From Rhizodiscina lignyota (Eukaryota > Ascomycota > Dothideomycetes > Aulographales > Rhizodiscinaceae), in the NCBI GenBank assembly GCA_010015805.1, contig ML978141.1:1-64000 (forward strand): a stretch of DNA of 64,000 nucleotides, written 5' to 3'. Shown here in pieces: positions 1 through 10,735 of the stretch. Made by a program: the position numbers and the translations under genes. Below the pieces are notes generated by a model. The model saw nothing but the letters and a program-made list of their open reading frames with translations. It made no database searches and was not told the DNA's origin. Position 1 is the stretch's first letter. Every line of letters starts with the position of its first letter.

Positions 1-22
1 TTTGTGGCTTTCCGAGCCAATC

Positions 23-2326
23 CTAGAAGAAGGAAGAGTCTAGACTCAAAAAGATGTTGTCCCAATCAAAGCTGTTGACATCAATTCCTTGCTCGAAATT
101 CTGAGTAAAATCATTCCAAAACGACGAAAGGTCATCTCCACTTTCGTTTGGCGGTCCGTCGGCCGCCATGAAGTGGCCAAGACCGTCGCTGACTCCGCAT
201 TGACCATGTGAAGCTCTTGGGAAAGCTCGCTCGCCACATTCGTTATACCCGGGGGTTTCAGAGATGTCGAGAACCATTTCTTTGCAAGGAATTGCCTGAG
301 ACTGCTGCTCACTACCACCACCACTACCCCGATATGCAGTTGATTGCAGTTGCTGTTTCGGGACAGATTTGAGCGGGGGCACGTTGTACTTCCGCAGAAT
401 ATGCACCAAGGAGTCGACAAATTTGGCGGTAGTTTCGGACTTCTTCTTCGCTTCCTCGATGATTTTAAATGCTTTGTAAACCTCCTCTCGCTGCTTCTCA
501 TATTGTGGGGACAATGGGTTGACACACAGGTCCATAAGAAGAACGATACAGGCCAAGAAAACACCGATCAAGAGTCCGGTAAATTTAAACCGTGTTGCGG
601 TGTCGATGTCTGAGTTCTCCTGCCACAGCTCGGATTGAATGATAAGGCGTGCATGCTTGATGCAGATTTCGCGTGACGAGTAGTACGCCGGATCTTCGAC
701 CCCGCGGGCGAAATATGGGAGGTGAATCTTGCATCGTTGTGAATAGAGCAGGAAGTAAGTTGTTTTCCCTTGAAAGATGATATTCTCTGCTTCTGTCTGA
801 GTGAGTCCGTAGGTCTCCATCAGTGCGGACTCCGACATGGAGTAGAACGCCGGGACGTCGTTGATGAGTGTCTGAAGCTCGGTGTCAATATCCATGACAG
901 CATCATGGCTTAGACCACCAGAGTGCGCCATTACGAGAGGGCTGCGGTCGACGATACTGCGAGAGATCTCTGCCAGGGAGATTCTCTGCATAGTGTACGA
1001 CATTGTCGTCGGCTGAGACAGCGGTCGTCCGTCACGACTCATGCCATCAAAGATTTCTTCATCGTTGATATGGAGAGGCTTTTTGGTTATCATTTGACGC
1101 GGATGGCAGGAATAAATGCCTTCAGCCATACCACCGACCCTTGCGGCCACCGCCCTTTGAGATCTGTCAGCAGTCTGGTCCCGAGATTGCGAATATGTTC
1201 AAGGATTACCAATCACATGAACACAGATACCACCATATCCTTCGTCCGATCTCTGCCCGGGCTGTGTTCGCCATGCCTGCATTGGATGGATGGTCGATCC
1301 GATGAAGTCCCAAGTCTCGAGCTAACACTATGCCCATAGCGAACAGCACCCGGCATCTGTGAAGTCCGTCGAGATGGGACGCAACGAATCCTACAAGGAC
1401 GGCCCCTTGGACGCCTTCCATCGAGACCTTCGGCGATCGACAGGCGATATCGAGAACATCCTCAGCAGCTTTGATCCATAGCGAGGCTTGGTCATTGGCT
1501 TCTGCAGAAGTAGGGAAAAGGCCATACGCACAATCGCTTTGTACCCAGGCATGGGTTGCTGCCGCGAAGATGCTTAGAAGTAAGATGACCTGGCCTGACT
1601 GTATTTGGCGTTGTTGGTTCAAGTCTGCATATGCTTGTTCAAGGACAGAAGGTAGAGAGGGGACATGAGTAACATAAGGCAAATGATGGGCAACGCGAAT
1701 GAATTTTTCCAGAAGTATTCGAGCCTCGGCGCGTGAAGGTAGCCATATACACCTTGGCGGCTCGGAGTTTGTGATGGAATGAAATTCGCTTGGGTATATG
1801 TAAGATTGTGCTTTTGTGACCCGTGCAACCGGACATGTCCTGAACACAACACGGGTCCTCGGTATCTTAGTCTGTTCTGTCCATCAGTGAAGACTGGGCA
1901 ATTTAAAGGACGGAGTGAGCGACTCACAGAAGGTATCTGGTCTATGTAGACACTTTCAAGCGAAGCGACATCACCGTCCACCTCGATGTTTTGGATCTGA
2001 GGTGGCGAAGCGGAAGGGTGTACGAGCTGCGGCCGAGACTCTGCAACATCAGAAGGTTGGCCGTTCTGTTCTTGTTCCTCCCCTTTCTGCTGGGCGGCCA
2101 GCAGGCTTTCGAGGCGATGAAGACGTTCAAGAATCTCCGAATTTTCGGAAGTGCTGGGAGTGCTGCTGGGCTGCGCGACGGGATGTTCTAGATCGCAGGT
2201 GATGCCCCTGGAGGCACAGTTGAAGCAGGGCACTGTTCGGCTGCACCGCAACTTCCGCTTCCTACAGAAATGGCAAGACACCGGCCTCTGGCGAGACGGG
2301 CCCTGCTTCTGCTGCTCTTTGGGCAT
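23..2326 (-). CDS. Zn2Cys6 transcription factor with fungal-specific regulatory domain
   Basis: Nuclear regulator, 701 aa in my model. The N-terminus carries a canonical zinc cluster at residues 18-44 (CX2CX6CX5CX2CX6C, starting CHFCRKRKLRC). The middle region, with the WLPSRAEARILLEKF stretch and the RRIWWYLCSCDW stretch, matches the fungal_trans (PF04082) middle homology region. Proposed exons are 1928-2326, 1853-1876, 1210-1760 and 23-1154. The 24-base second exon is the weakest part: it gives YRGPPPRCIW in frame, but one longer intron (1761-1927) also keeps frame. The last intron must use acceptor TCAAAG at 1155, because the nearer CAG acceptors create a stop. It lies 563 bases downstream of, and on the same strand as, an MFS transporter, a common regulator/transporter pairing. 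Targets cannot be read from the sequence. Confidence 0.85.
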
Positions 2327-2889
2327 TGTATCGATGGATACTCCATGGAAACGGGAAATTTTGGAAATCAGGAAATGCAGCGCAATGGGAAGAAAAGAAC
2401 GGAATGTCCGCGGCTAGGTGCTCCATAAGCCACAATAACTTACACCCTGCCAACTACTCAAGTGGAACACTGGTGGCAGAATGGTTGAGCCCGATTAATT
2501 GAAAGGCTGTTGTAAGAACGAGTTTGATTCTTCGACACGAACGAGAGCATCTCTTAAAGTTCGATCGAATATATAGCAGACCGTATTTATCTAAAACACA
2601 CAGCTTCAGTGTAGGATATATAATCTAATTAATCGAGAATATGCACCCTCACGGTTCGACATCCTGTAGCCACGACGCAACACATCCTCTATCACTCTCA
2701 AGTCGAATTATGCGGAAAGCGGCCACACCAGTTATTATCGCTGAATACACTGTATGAGCTACTCTATCTTCTCTTGCCCTTGTTCCGCCAATTAAATGAG
2801 TAAAACTGCAAGTGGAGATTTTGGGATCCCCGCGCATCGATATCGCTACACCTTTTCCGCTTCGAGTTTCGTTCCATTACTAGATCCAA
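2327..2889. other. Intergenic, 563 bp
   Basis: Holds the promoter of the zinc-cluster regulator and the 3' end of the MFS transporter, both on the minus strand. It is AT-rich around 2570-2640. I see no coding potential or repeat. Confidence 0.6.
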
Positions 2890-4649
2890 TCAAAATTTGA
2901 CCTGAGAGAGTCCGCTATTTCGAATCCTCTCCCCATACTTCCAGAAGATCAGAGGGACTGGAGCGAAGGCCACCGCAATAAAACCCAGAAGTGATGTGCC
3001 CCATCCAACGCCAAGTGCATCATACATCCGATTACCTGCTAGCGGAAGCAGTGCTCCAAGCAGGGAGCGAGTGACAGTCGCTGCTGCAGTTGCCGAAGCA
3101 GCATAGACGGTGTAAGCATCAACAAGATACCCTAATGACGGCATCTAGGCAAAATCAGCTGCTTGCTTTGCGAGTTCAGTTGCTAGGCGGGTTACCATTA
3201 TATTGAACGTCGCAGCCCCAAGAAAAGCGGAGCCAATGATCGGAACAATCCAATGGACCTTCTTCTCTGCAGTCCAACCGTACAGAAATAATCCAATAGG
3301 CGCGATAATTGCGCCAACGAACAAGAGCGGGAGTCGATATTCCGGCTTTGCGGTTCCGCCATTGCGTTTTGTCAGGTATTTCACAAGCCGGTCAGAGGTC
3401 ATCCCGCTGAAGACCAAGGCAACGAGGAACCCGGCCCCAATCCCCAGATACACTAGCCCAACACTGGTGTCTGAGAAGCCGTATTGCCCTTTAAAGACTC
3501 GTGGGAAGGTCGTGAACATAAGGTATTGGTAACCATATATTGTTGCCATGTAGAGCGACAGCAGGAGAACAATCGGCGAAAGGAATAGCATCTTGAGAGG
3601 CCGGACAATGGCGGTTTTGAAAAGCTCCTTTGGGTCCTTGCCGCTGTCAAGAGCGGATCGAAGGCTTGAGTTGCCTGATTCCTTTCGTAGGCGCTTCGTC
3701 TTTCGTTCCAGGATCGCGTAGGCGTAGGATTCGTGCAAGAATAGCAGACTTACTAAGAATATGGCACCGGCCTAATATCATGAATGTCAGTTGCCGTTTG
3801 CATTTGAGATGCCAAGAGCTTACGAGTATCGACACCAACCAGAAAATCCATCGCCAACCCTTGGCCCGAGCAATATATCCAGCAACTAGTCACCATCAGT
3901 ATGGCTCGGTCGGCGGTATTTGACTCTCTCTCACCTAGTGGGCCGAGTGTAGGTCCGAGCACTGGGCCTAAGATCCACCCCATCATTGCGAGGCCTCTTT
4001 TCTCCAACGGAACCATGTCCGCGATCGTTCCCGCTCCGAGTATCAATGCAGCACTCCCAGCGAGTCCAGCGAAAAGGCGGAAGACGATCAGAGCGCTCAA
4101 GTTGTTGGCAAGAGCACAAGCAATGCTCCAGATCACAAAGAAGAAATTGCAGACGTTATAAACGATGGCGCGGCCGTACAACTCGGAGAGAGGAGCGAGG
4201 ACGAGGGGCCCGAAGACGTAGCCGAGGAGGTAGGACGAAGTTACAAAGATTTCTAGGGTCTCGTTCGTGGAGTGAAATGTCGCCATGATATCTGCACTGG
4301 CGGGCGAGGTGACGGTAGATCCAAAGGGACTGTGTAGCGTCAAACAGGGCCCAACTTGGTGGACAAGAAATACGTACGACAGAAAAGTAAGGATAGAGAC
4401 GATGCCAATGGCTGTGACCTTCTTCTTCAAAGACCAATTCATGGGATTTGCTGGGTCGTCAGGCCCGTCCCAGTCGACGATATTGGGGTCCTTTATTGGT
4501 TGTTCCCCTACAACAGTGTCCGAAGGAGCATTGTCGTGAACGGATTGTTTCTCGAGATCATCTTGGTACGAACGATCGTCGTTCTGGCTCTCGCCTTTTG
4601 CAGACGGCGGCGGTGTTGCTACTCTTCCGAATTCCTTGGTGGTGTCCAT
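2890..4649 (-). CDS. MFS transporter, DHA1 (drug:H+ antiporter-1) type
   Basis: Plasma-membrane major facilitator, 535 aa, about 12 membrane segments. The family is known for drug, polyamine or metabolite efflux. The cytosolic N-terminus is hydrophilic (residues 1-80) and ends in DWDGPDDPANPMNW, the usual DHA1 entry motif. Motif A-like sequence is in APLSELYGRAIVYN, and the antiporter motif-C region reads GPVLGPTLGPLG. Exons are 3935-4649, 3824-3885, 3196-3771 and 2890-3144. The last intron (3145-3195) starts right after the ATFNIM codons and removes an apparent stop, giving ATFNIMMPSLGYLVDAYT, the normal TM10-11 sequence. Substrate is unknown. It diverges from an SDR gene across a gap that holds a MITE. 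Confidence 0.9.
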
Positions 4650-5203
4650 TGTGAGAAAGGAGAAGGGTTCAGATATTAGATCAAATGCAAGGAATGCTCT
4701 CAAATATAATCAGAGTGCGACCAGAATCTTGATTAAATGGCTCTGAACTTTAGAAAGAAGTGTACGATTGAACGAACTTATGAATCTGTTGAGATTCTCC
4801 AAAAAGGAGATCAACGGAAACTCCGCCCGCGGAGCTCAAGGCTTGTAACTTTGATAGCGAACATTTCGTCCGAAGAGCGACCCATGCTCTAGAGACTACG
4901 GAACAGCAAAAGATACGACTAGATACTTCGACTTTCCGCCGTTCTCCTTCGACTGGTGTCCTCGACGGAGAGACATCCTCTTATCAGAGACACTTCCTCC
5001 GAGCTATGTGGGCTTTTACTCTATCACTATCAGATTCTTGCTCTTGATTCATGACATCACGTCGAATCCAGATGTCTCAACTTCGTAGAGGGTCTTTAGG
5101 GTACTGAACAATATAGTAATAAATAAGAAAGGAATCCTGTGTGTTCAATATGTTGTACAATGTTGTAAGTCAGGGGGACGTGGCCAATGCTCAGACGCGC
5201 TAG
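4650..5203. other. Intergenic, upstream of the DHA1 transporter
   Basis: Non-coding stretch between the transporter start and the MITE. It presumably carries the transporter promoter. I see no conserved structure. Confidence 0.5.
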
Positions 5204-5211
5204 AGCCTCAG

Positions 5212-5540
5212 CAGGGTGTCCAATAATCCTCTGGGATTATAGATTATCATAATCGGATTATAATCAGATTATAATCCTAGTACCTAAGCCTAGGGGGGTA
5301 GCACCTAAACCTAGGGGGGCTTAGGTCCCGAAAGCTAAGTGCTCTAGGGGTGTACACAGATCATTATTTTTAAAATTTAGAGTATAGTAATTAAAAGTTA
5401 TAGCTACCTAGCTTTGGGTACCTAACCCTTCTAGGGCTAGGTACATCCAGATTATGAGAGGATTATATAATCTCATAATCAGGATTATCATAATCTAACC
5501 TAATCCATAATCGTTCATAATCTGATTATTGGACACCCTG
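5212..5540. mobile_element. hAT-like MITE (non-autonomous DNA transposon), 329 bp
   Basis: The element starts with CAGGGTGTCCAATAATC and ends with its exact reverse complement, so the terminal inverted repeats are 17 bp and perfect. It is flanked by a perfect 8-bp duplication, AGCCTCAG (5204-5211 and 5541-5548). An 8-bp target duplication with ends beginning CAG is typical of the hAT superfamily. The interior is AT-rich with many subterminal GATTAT/ATAATC motifs in both orientations, plus a palindromic CCTAGGGGGG/GGTACCTA core. There is no transposase ORF, so it would need one supplied in trans. Perfect ends and duplications suggest a recent insertion. It sits in a divergent promoter gap. Confidence 0.9.
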
Positions 5541-5548
5541 AGCCTCAG

Positions 5549-6179
5549 CCTCTCGACCCTTGAGCCAAGCGCTTCTTAGCGACAGTCGGAGCAAGCAGAT
5601 TGTGCATGTTGGATATGACACGATGTATTGGAGCTTGATCGTATTCACTGGGGTAAGCGTAACTCTCGGGGTTTTTGGATTTGGAGCAAAGAGACTTGGC
5701 TGGCTTTAATGAAGAATGCGAAGAATGATATTGATCTAGTTGAGTTTACGAGAAGGGGAAGTTTCAGATCTTGAAAAATTGAACATCAAATAGACAGCAT
5801 AGAGCCAGACAAACAAAAGAGAGCCGAAGTCATTACCGCATACAATAAATACGGGCCGAAAGGAGTAAAGGCGCACTCGGACAGCCCTCGGTCAAACCTC
5901 GTTTGCCCGCAAAGTGGTTGTTCTCCAAGTTCCCGAGCTTTTCGAAAGGCCCGAATTTCATCCAGACTCTCCGATAGGAGAACTCGACACCGTTTATCTA
6001 CTTCCATTTCAGTTGCCATCGACCTTGCCGATGATTAAGCAAACGTATATCAAGGTAAATCCTTCGAACCAACACCTAACAAGGTGATAATAATTAAATC
6101 CGAATGTGGATACTCGTGCGAGTGGGCGATCACGGAGCACCAGCTACCTCGGAAATAGGAGGAGGTTCGAGATGAGGAG
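5549..6179. other. Intergenic, upstream of the SDR gene
   Basis: Between the MITE and the SDR promoter. A 77-codon minus-strand ORF lies at 5786-6019; I do not recognise it and do not call it a gene. Confidence 0.4.
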
Positions 6180-6188
6180 TATATAAAG
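6180..6188 (+). promoter_or_regulatory. TATA box of the SDR gene
   Basis: TATATAAAG lies 44 bases upstream of the ATG at 6232. A transcript starting about 25-30 bases downstream would exclude the earlier in-frame ATG at 6196, which supports the later start. Confidence 0.55.
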
Positions 6189-6231
6189 GTGCGGAGTGGA
6201 ACGATTTCACATTCTCCTGGCATCACTAAAC

Positions 6232-7092
6232 ATGTCGTCCAACACGCCTGTCTGGCTCATCACTGCTAGCTCCTCTGGCTTTGGTCGCGCAGTGGCGCTC
6301 GAAGCATTAAAACGAGGCCACGAAGTCATCGCAACTGCTCGAAACCCATCAAGCAGTAAATTAGACGGATTACGATCAGCCGGCGCTGAAATTATCGCCC
6401 TTGACGTCACCTCACCGCTTCAAGATCTCCAAAGAACTATAGCGGGAGCCCTCTCCATTCACGGTCGCATCGATATCCTCGTCAATGCTGCTGGCTTTAT
6501 CTTGGAAGGCGCTCTCGAGGAGTGTACCCCAGAGGAAAGCCTTCAACAATTCAACACCAACGTATTCGGCACGATGAATGTCTCCCGTGCTGTACTCCCC
6601 TACATGCGTGCCCAGCACAGCGGCGTGATCGCAAACTTTGGCTCTGTCGGATCGTGGCGTGGTTCACCGGGTGTTGGCATGTACGAGACTTCCAAATGGG
6701 CGGTCAGTGGCCTAACCGAGTCGATGAGGCCGGAGCTTGAAGAGTTTGGAATCAAGGTGACTGTGATCGAACCAGGTTATTTTAGGACTGGATTTCTCAA
6801 CGATTCTGCCAGGGTGAAAGCAAGGCACATGGACGAGTACAAAGGATCCAAAGTCGAGGTATATAGGCAAGGGCTTGCGGCTAAAGATAATAAGCAGGCC
6901 AATGATGCTGCAAAAGGAGCTGAGCGGATTGTGGATGTCTTAACGCAGTCCGGCCGCGCGGCAGGGAGAGATATTCCGTTGAGGTTACCATTGGGCACGG
7001 ATGCGTATGGGATTATCAAGGCGAAATGTGAAGAGACAGTGAAATTGATGGATGAATGGAAAGAGATAATATGCGGTACCGAACATGATTGA
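6232..7092 (+). CDS. Classical short-chain dehydrogenase/reductase
   Basis: NAD(P)-dependent oxidoreductase, 286 aa, no intron. The Rossmann motif TASSSGFG (TGxxxGxG type) is at about residues 11-18, the NAAG motif follows strand 4, and the catalytic YETSK (YxxxK) is near residue 150 with the upstream FGSVGSW serine. ATARN after strand 2 has an Arg that favours NADP(H). I start at MSSNTP rather than the ATG at 6196 because a TATA box is only 16 bases before the earlier one. It is divergent from the DHA1 transporter. Substrate is not readable; this subgroup acts on ketones, sterols or secondary metabolites. Confidence 0.88.
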   Translation: MSSNTPVWLITASSSGFGRAVALEALKRGHEVIATARNPSSSKLDGLRSAGAEIIALDVTSPLQDLQRTIAGALSIHGRIDILVNAAGFILEGALEECTPEESLQQFNTNVFGTMNVSRAVLPYMRAQHSGVIANFGSVGSWRGSPGVGMYETSKWAVSGLTESMRPELEEFGIKVTVIEPGYFRTGFLNDSARVKARHMDEYKGSKVEVYRQGLAAKDNKQANDAAKGAERIVDVLTQSGRAAGRDIPLRLPLGTDAYGIIKAKCEETVKLMDEWKEIICGTEHD

Positions 7093-7960
7093 GACAGATA
7101 ATCGAGCAGCGAAAAGGGATGGAGTTGGTGTTTCCAATTCATCATTATTATTCATGATGCTGATGCTAGAATTGACTGGTCAGAGTCTTTAGTTTGATAT
7201 CCTTGAGTACCTCTGCCATTCTCACCAACAGCTAGGTTTTCCTAAGCCATTTTGTCCATTTCAGCCCATTAGCTTCATCACAAAGCTGGTACAGTTGCCA
7301 TTATCCAGGTTGCCATCCATTGTCGCATATACGTCTGCGCTGAGAATCGTTACAGAAGCTGTTCTTGTGTGAACAGTACGGAGTTCGGATGATGGTAGGT
7401 TACATGGTGTCTCATGTTGCAGGGTGATCGAAAAGGTGGCTTCGTTTGGATATCGAAAGGCTCTAGAGGCAGCTTAAGTTTGGGGATTAGTAGCATACTC
7501 AAGAACTACGCAATACCTAGAAGCACTTGACACTTCATGAAGGCGATGGGCGCTGATATACGTGGAAACGTTTCAGTTTCAGGAGCTGGCTGGACACGCT
7601 CGGCCGGACGTCGGAAAAGTCTCAGTTCGAACTAGTTGTTGGCGGCCTGGCGGAGGTCCACTTCATCTTGAAGCGAGTACAGCATGGGACAGCTTCTTCA
7701 GATATACCAACATCAGGATCACAATCTTCGAATCTCTCAGTTCAGCACGGAGAATATGCAAAGTTTGTTGCAGGTTCAGTTCGATATGCTACTGCCGTTG
7801 AGACGCTCTTGGCTAGCGGAATCCTGCTTCCGGCTACTGGGAGCGGGAGGGCAATTCCCACTACCAACTCGCTCATTCGGAAGCTGAATGAACCTGATGC
7901 TCTCAAAGGCTCTCAGGCAACAATAACCTGCGAGGGCTCAACTTCGAGCAATGCACAACC
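7093..7960. other. Intergenic, 868 bp, upstream of the second zinc-cluster regulator
   Basis: Several short overlapping ORFs (for example 7668-7964, plus strand, 98 codons) run into the regulator's start. I see no family resemblance and read this as 5' leader and promoter. Confidence 0.4.
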
Positions 7961-10671
7961 ATGACAGAGCCTGCTTCGAAGCGAAGGCGAGTCCCACAGG
8001 AACTTCGCAAGCGTTCAGAGCGGAGCTGTGACCAGTGCCGGAAAGTCTGTCTTCCATATTCCGATTCCGTGGCGAAGATTGGATCAAAATTAGGAACTCA
8101 CACTGAAACCAGCGTCGAGGCCGCTGCGAACGTTCGGCTGACAGCAACGAATGTGTTGCTTGTCGAATGAGCAAGACACCATGCACGTATGATATGCCGA
8201 GAAAGCCTCGCTTTCAAGGTAGCATTGATGAATTGAGCGGCCGGTATGCGCATGCGCTCACAAACACTCCCAGTTCTCATGTTAACTTTCTTAGATATCG
8301 CTGCCTTGATGCTATCGTGAGAGCGGCATTCCCGAATGACGCGATAGCTACCGTGGATGATCTCAGGCGTTTAGGTAAACGACTGGGGTATCAAATGCCA
8401 GAAACCCCAGATGAACCTCCTGTGGAATTAAAAGACCTTTTCGGGCCGTCGCGCTTGGCTACTGAGGATGCCAATTATGCGCCGGCTCCTCAAGTTGCGC
8501 TAGCAGAGGACGATGAAGGTACCACATCGCCAACATTTACAGCCGAAGACTTGGACTCTCCTGGCCTTGTTCGTGACTCAACTGGTCATGCTCATCACAT
8601 TGGACCATCTGGAAGTCTGGCCTTCTTTGCCTCACTGAGACATCTCATCGCTTCGAGATGTAATAGTGCTGCAAACAGTCTCAACCGTTCATCGGGGTTT
8701 GCCGATGATAATGCAGCAACGACACTTGAAAGCGATCGAACGCAGGATTCTGACGACCTGCCTAATGACTCAGCTAGGGAAGAAGACCCAGTGGCCGTTC
8801 AGCCGTCGCCATGCATATCTTCCCAAAGAAGCGACCATAAGCTGGAACAGCCGGACATGGCAGAACAGGAGAAAAATTTACCATCCTCCTCAATTATGAC
8901 TGAACTGATTCAGTCTTACTTTGATCACGTCCATCTCGACTTCCCCCTCTTTCACCGTGCAACATTTGAAGAGGAATATGAGTGTTTCATCCTTGGAGCG
9001 CGGTCAGACAGAAAGCGCCCTACAAATGGTTATCTACCATTCCCGGATTGTGGCTGGGGGTGGTTGGGTTGTCTCCATATGATGCTGGTCTTCGGTTCGC
9101 TCATTGGCGAAGCGCCAAATAGCGCCACTTGCCGATTACTTCGACGAAACTCGGTGTCGCTAGTCAGATCATTCCTTCCCCATATTGTAACCAAAAGCTC
9201 ACTGTGGAACGTTCGATGTCTCGTTCTGCTCTCGTTGTACCTGCACAACAACAGTGAACGGAATGCAGCTTGGATGCTTGCTGGAACCGCCACGAGAACT
9301 GCTCTGGCTCTCGGGTTACATCGGCGGGATCTTGACAGCTCGTTCCGGCCGATAGAGCGAGAAATGAGAAAACGAGCTTTTTGTTCCCTTTACAGCTACG
9401 AGCAATTCCTTTGCAGCACTCTTGGCAGGCCGAGTGGAATGGGTGATCCAGACGTAGAAGTTACCCCTCCGCGCGAGGGCTTCCTTTACAATGGCAACAC
9501 CATCACAGAGCTCACCGCTGCAAGTATGGAACTGCAAAAGCTTCTCTCCCGAACTCGCCGGGCTACCTCCACAGATGGCACAATTCTCGAAGCTCTCCGA
9601 AGATGGAAATCTCAATTACCGGAGTTCTTGGACTTGCCACGCTGTATTTCTTATCAAGATATTAGCATTCGCGGTTCGGCTTCCAACCCACCCGCCCACA
9701 AGCAGTTGCGGACTATTCTATCCCATCAACCGCCTGCGCGGGTCCGATCTGTGCTCCTACTACATATTCAATACCACTACATTGCAGTGCTTGTTACAAG
9801 GTCGGCATTACTGCATTTCGTCGCCTCTACATATGACGCTTCATCTGCAGCGGCACCAGGTCCTGGCCGGATTATGGAGTCCTCTGTAGACAGCGCAGAA
9901 GCAAGTGTGTACCACGCTTGCCAACTCTCTTCCCTAATAGGCATGCTCTACCGTTTCAATTTGTTACGAGGCGAGTCGGCGCTGGATGTGTTCTATGGGT
10001 ATTCCGCCGGTATGATATTGGTCCTTCGGCTTCTCTGCGCACCTCTCCCGGAAGGATCAACAACTACAGAAAGGGGTAGAGAGCTCCAGATTAGGGTCTA
10101 TCTCGAAAGTAACACGAGTTCATTGAGAGATGTCATTCGGAGAACGTCGAAATCGCCGACCATGATGCGCTTTGCATCTGTTCTGGAGTCGTTTTCAAGT
10201 CTCTTGTCAAATCCTATTCCACTGCAAACCACTGCGCATCCGAGCAGCAATTATGCTCAGACCGAATCTGCAAACGAAGCTAACCAGCATGCAATTGCAC
10301 CTCTACCTGCAGGCGCCGTCCTCGATATTGCCAATGCAAGCCCTACTGGAGTAACAAGCAACGGCACCAGAAACGCGCAGCTGAATACTGATATCTTTGG
10401 TGCCCGAATTGGTACTGATATGGGTTTGCCACGCTTCCACAATATTGGAATTGGGGAGAGTTATGACCGAAGTAACGAATCACCTAATAGACCCAATATC
10501 GCATTGACAACTAATACCGACAACACGTTTTCTCAAGCCGAAACTTTCGACGAACTCCCTCACCTGCCACTTGACTTCTCATGGTCTCCTCTTGAACATG
10601 ACCTTGGCGTTGGCTGGGCTGATTTCGAGTCACTCATTGGTGGTAATGACTTTGAATTTACCCAATTCTGA
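7961..10671 (+). CDS. Large Zn2Cys6 transcription factor
   Basis: Nuclear regulator, 880 aa, two exons (7961-8044 and 8113-10671). The 68-base intron splits the zinc cluster exactly after CDQCRK. Joined, it reads CX2CX6CX8CX2CX6C at residues 23-52, ending in CRMSKTPC. Basic runs KRRR and RKR precede it and may be nuclear signals. A fungal_trans region follows from about residue 240 (YFDHVHLDFPLFHRATF) through the SLYSYEQFLCSTLGRPSG stretch typical of the family core. The C-terminus is acidic and rich in Asp, Phe and Trp, which suggests an activation domain. It is followed tail-to-tail, 64 bases on, by an ACS transporter that diverges from an FAD monooxygenase, so it is a candidate local regulator of those two. 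Confidence 0.9.
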
Positions 10672-10735
10672 GTCATCCCGCATCGAGCCACAGTTTCAAT
10701 CATCTGGGACTCTACATACCACTTAATCCTCGCTC

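Noticed and set aside
46-564. 172-codon minus-strand ORF in another frame of the first regulator
   Set aside because: It overlaps the regulator's C-terminal exon, and its low-complexity VVVVVV text has no family signal.
3145-3195. Apparent stop codon inside the DHA1 transporter
   Set aside because: A GTAACC...GCCTAG intron of 51 bases removes it and restores the conserved TM10-11 sequence.
5786-6019. 77-codon minus-strand ORF beside the MITE
   Set aside because: No family resemblance and no supporting splice partner; likely accidental.
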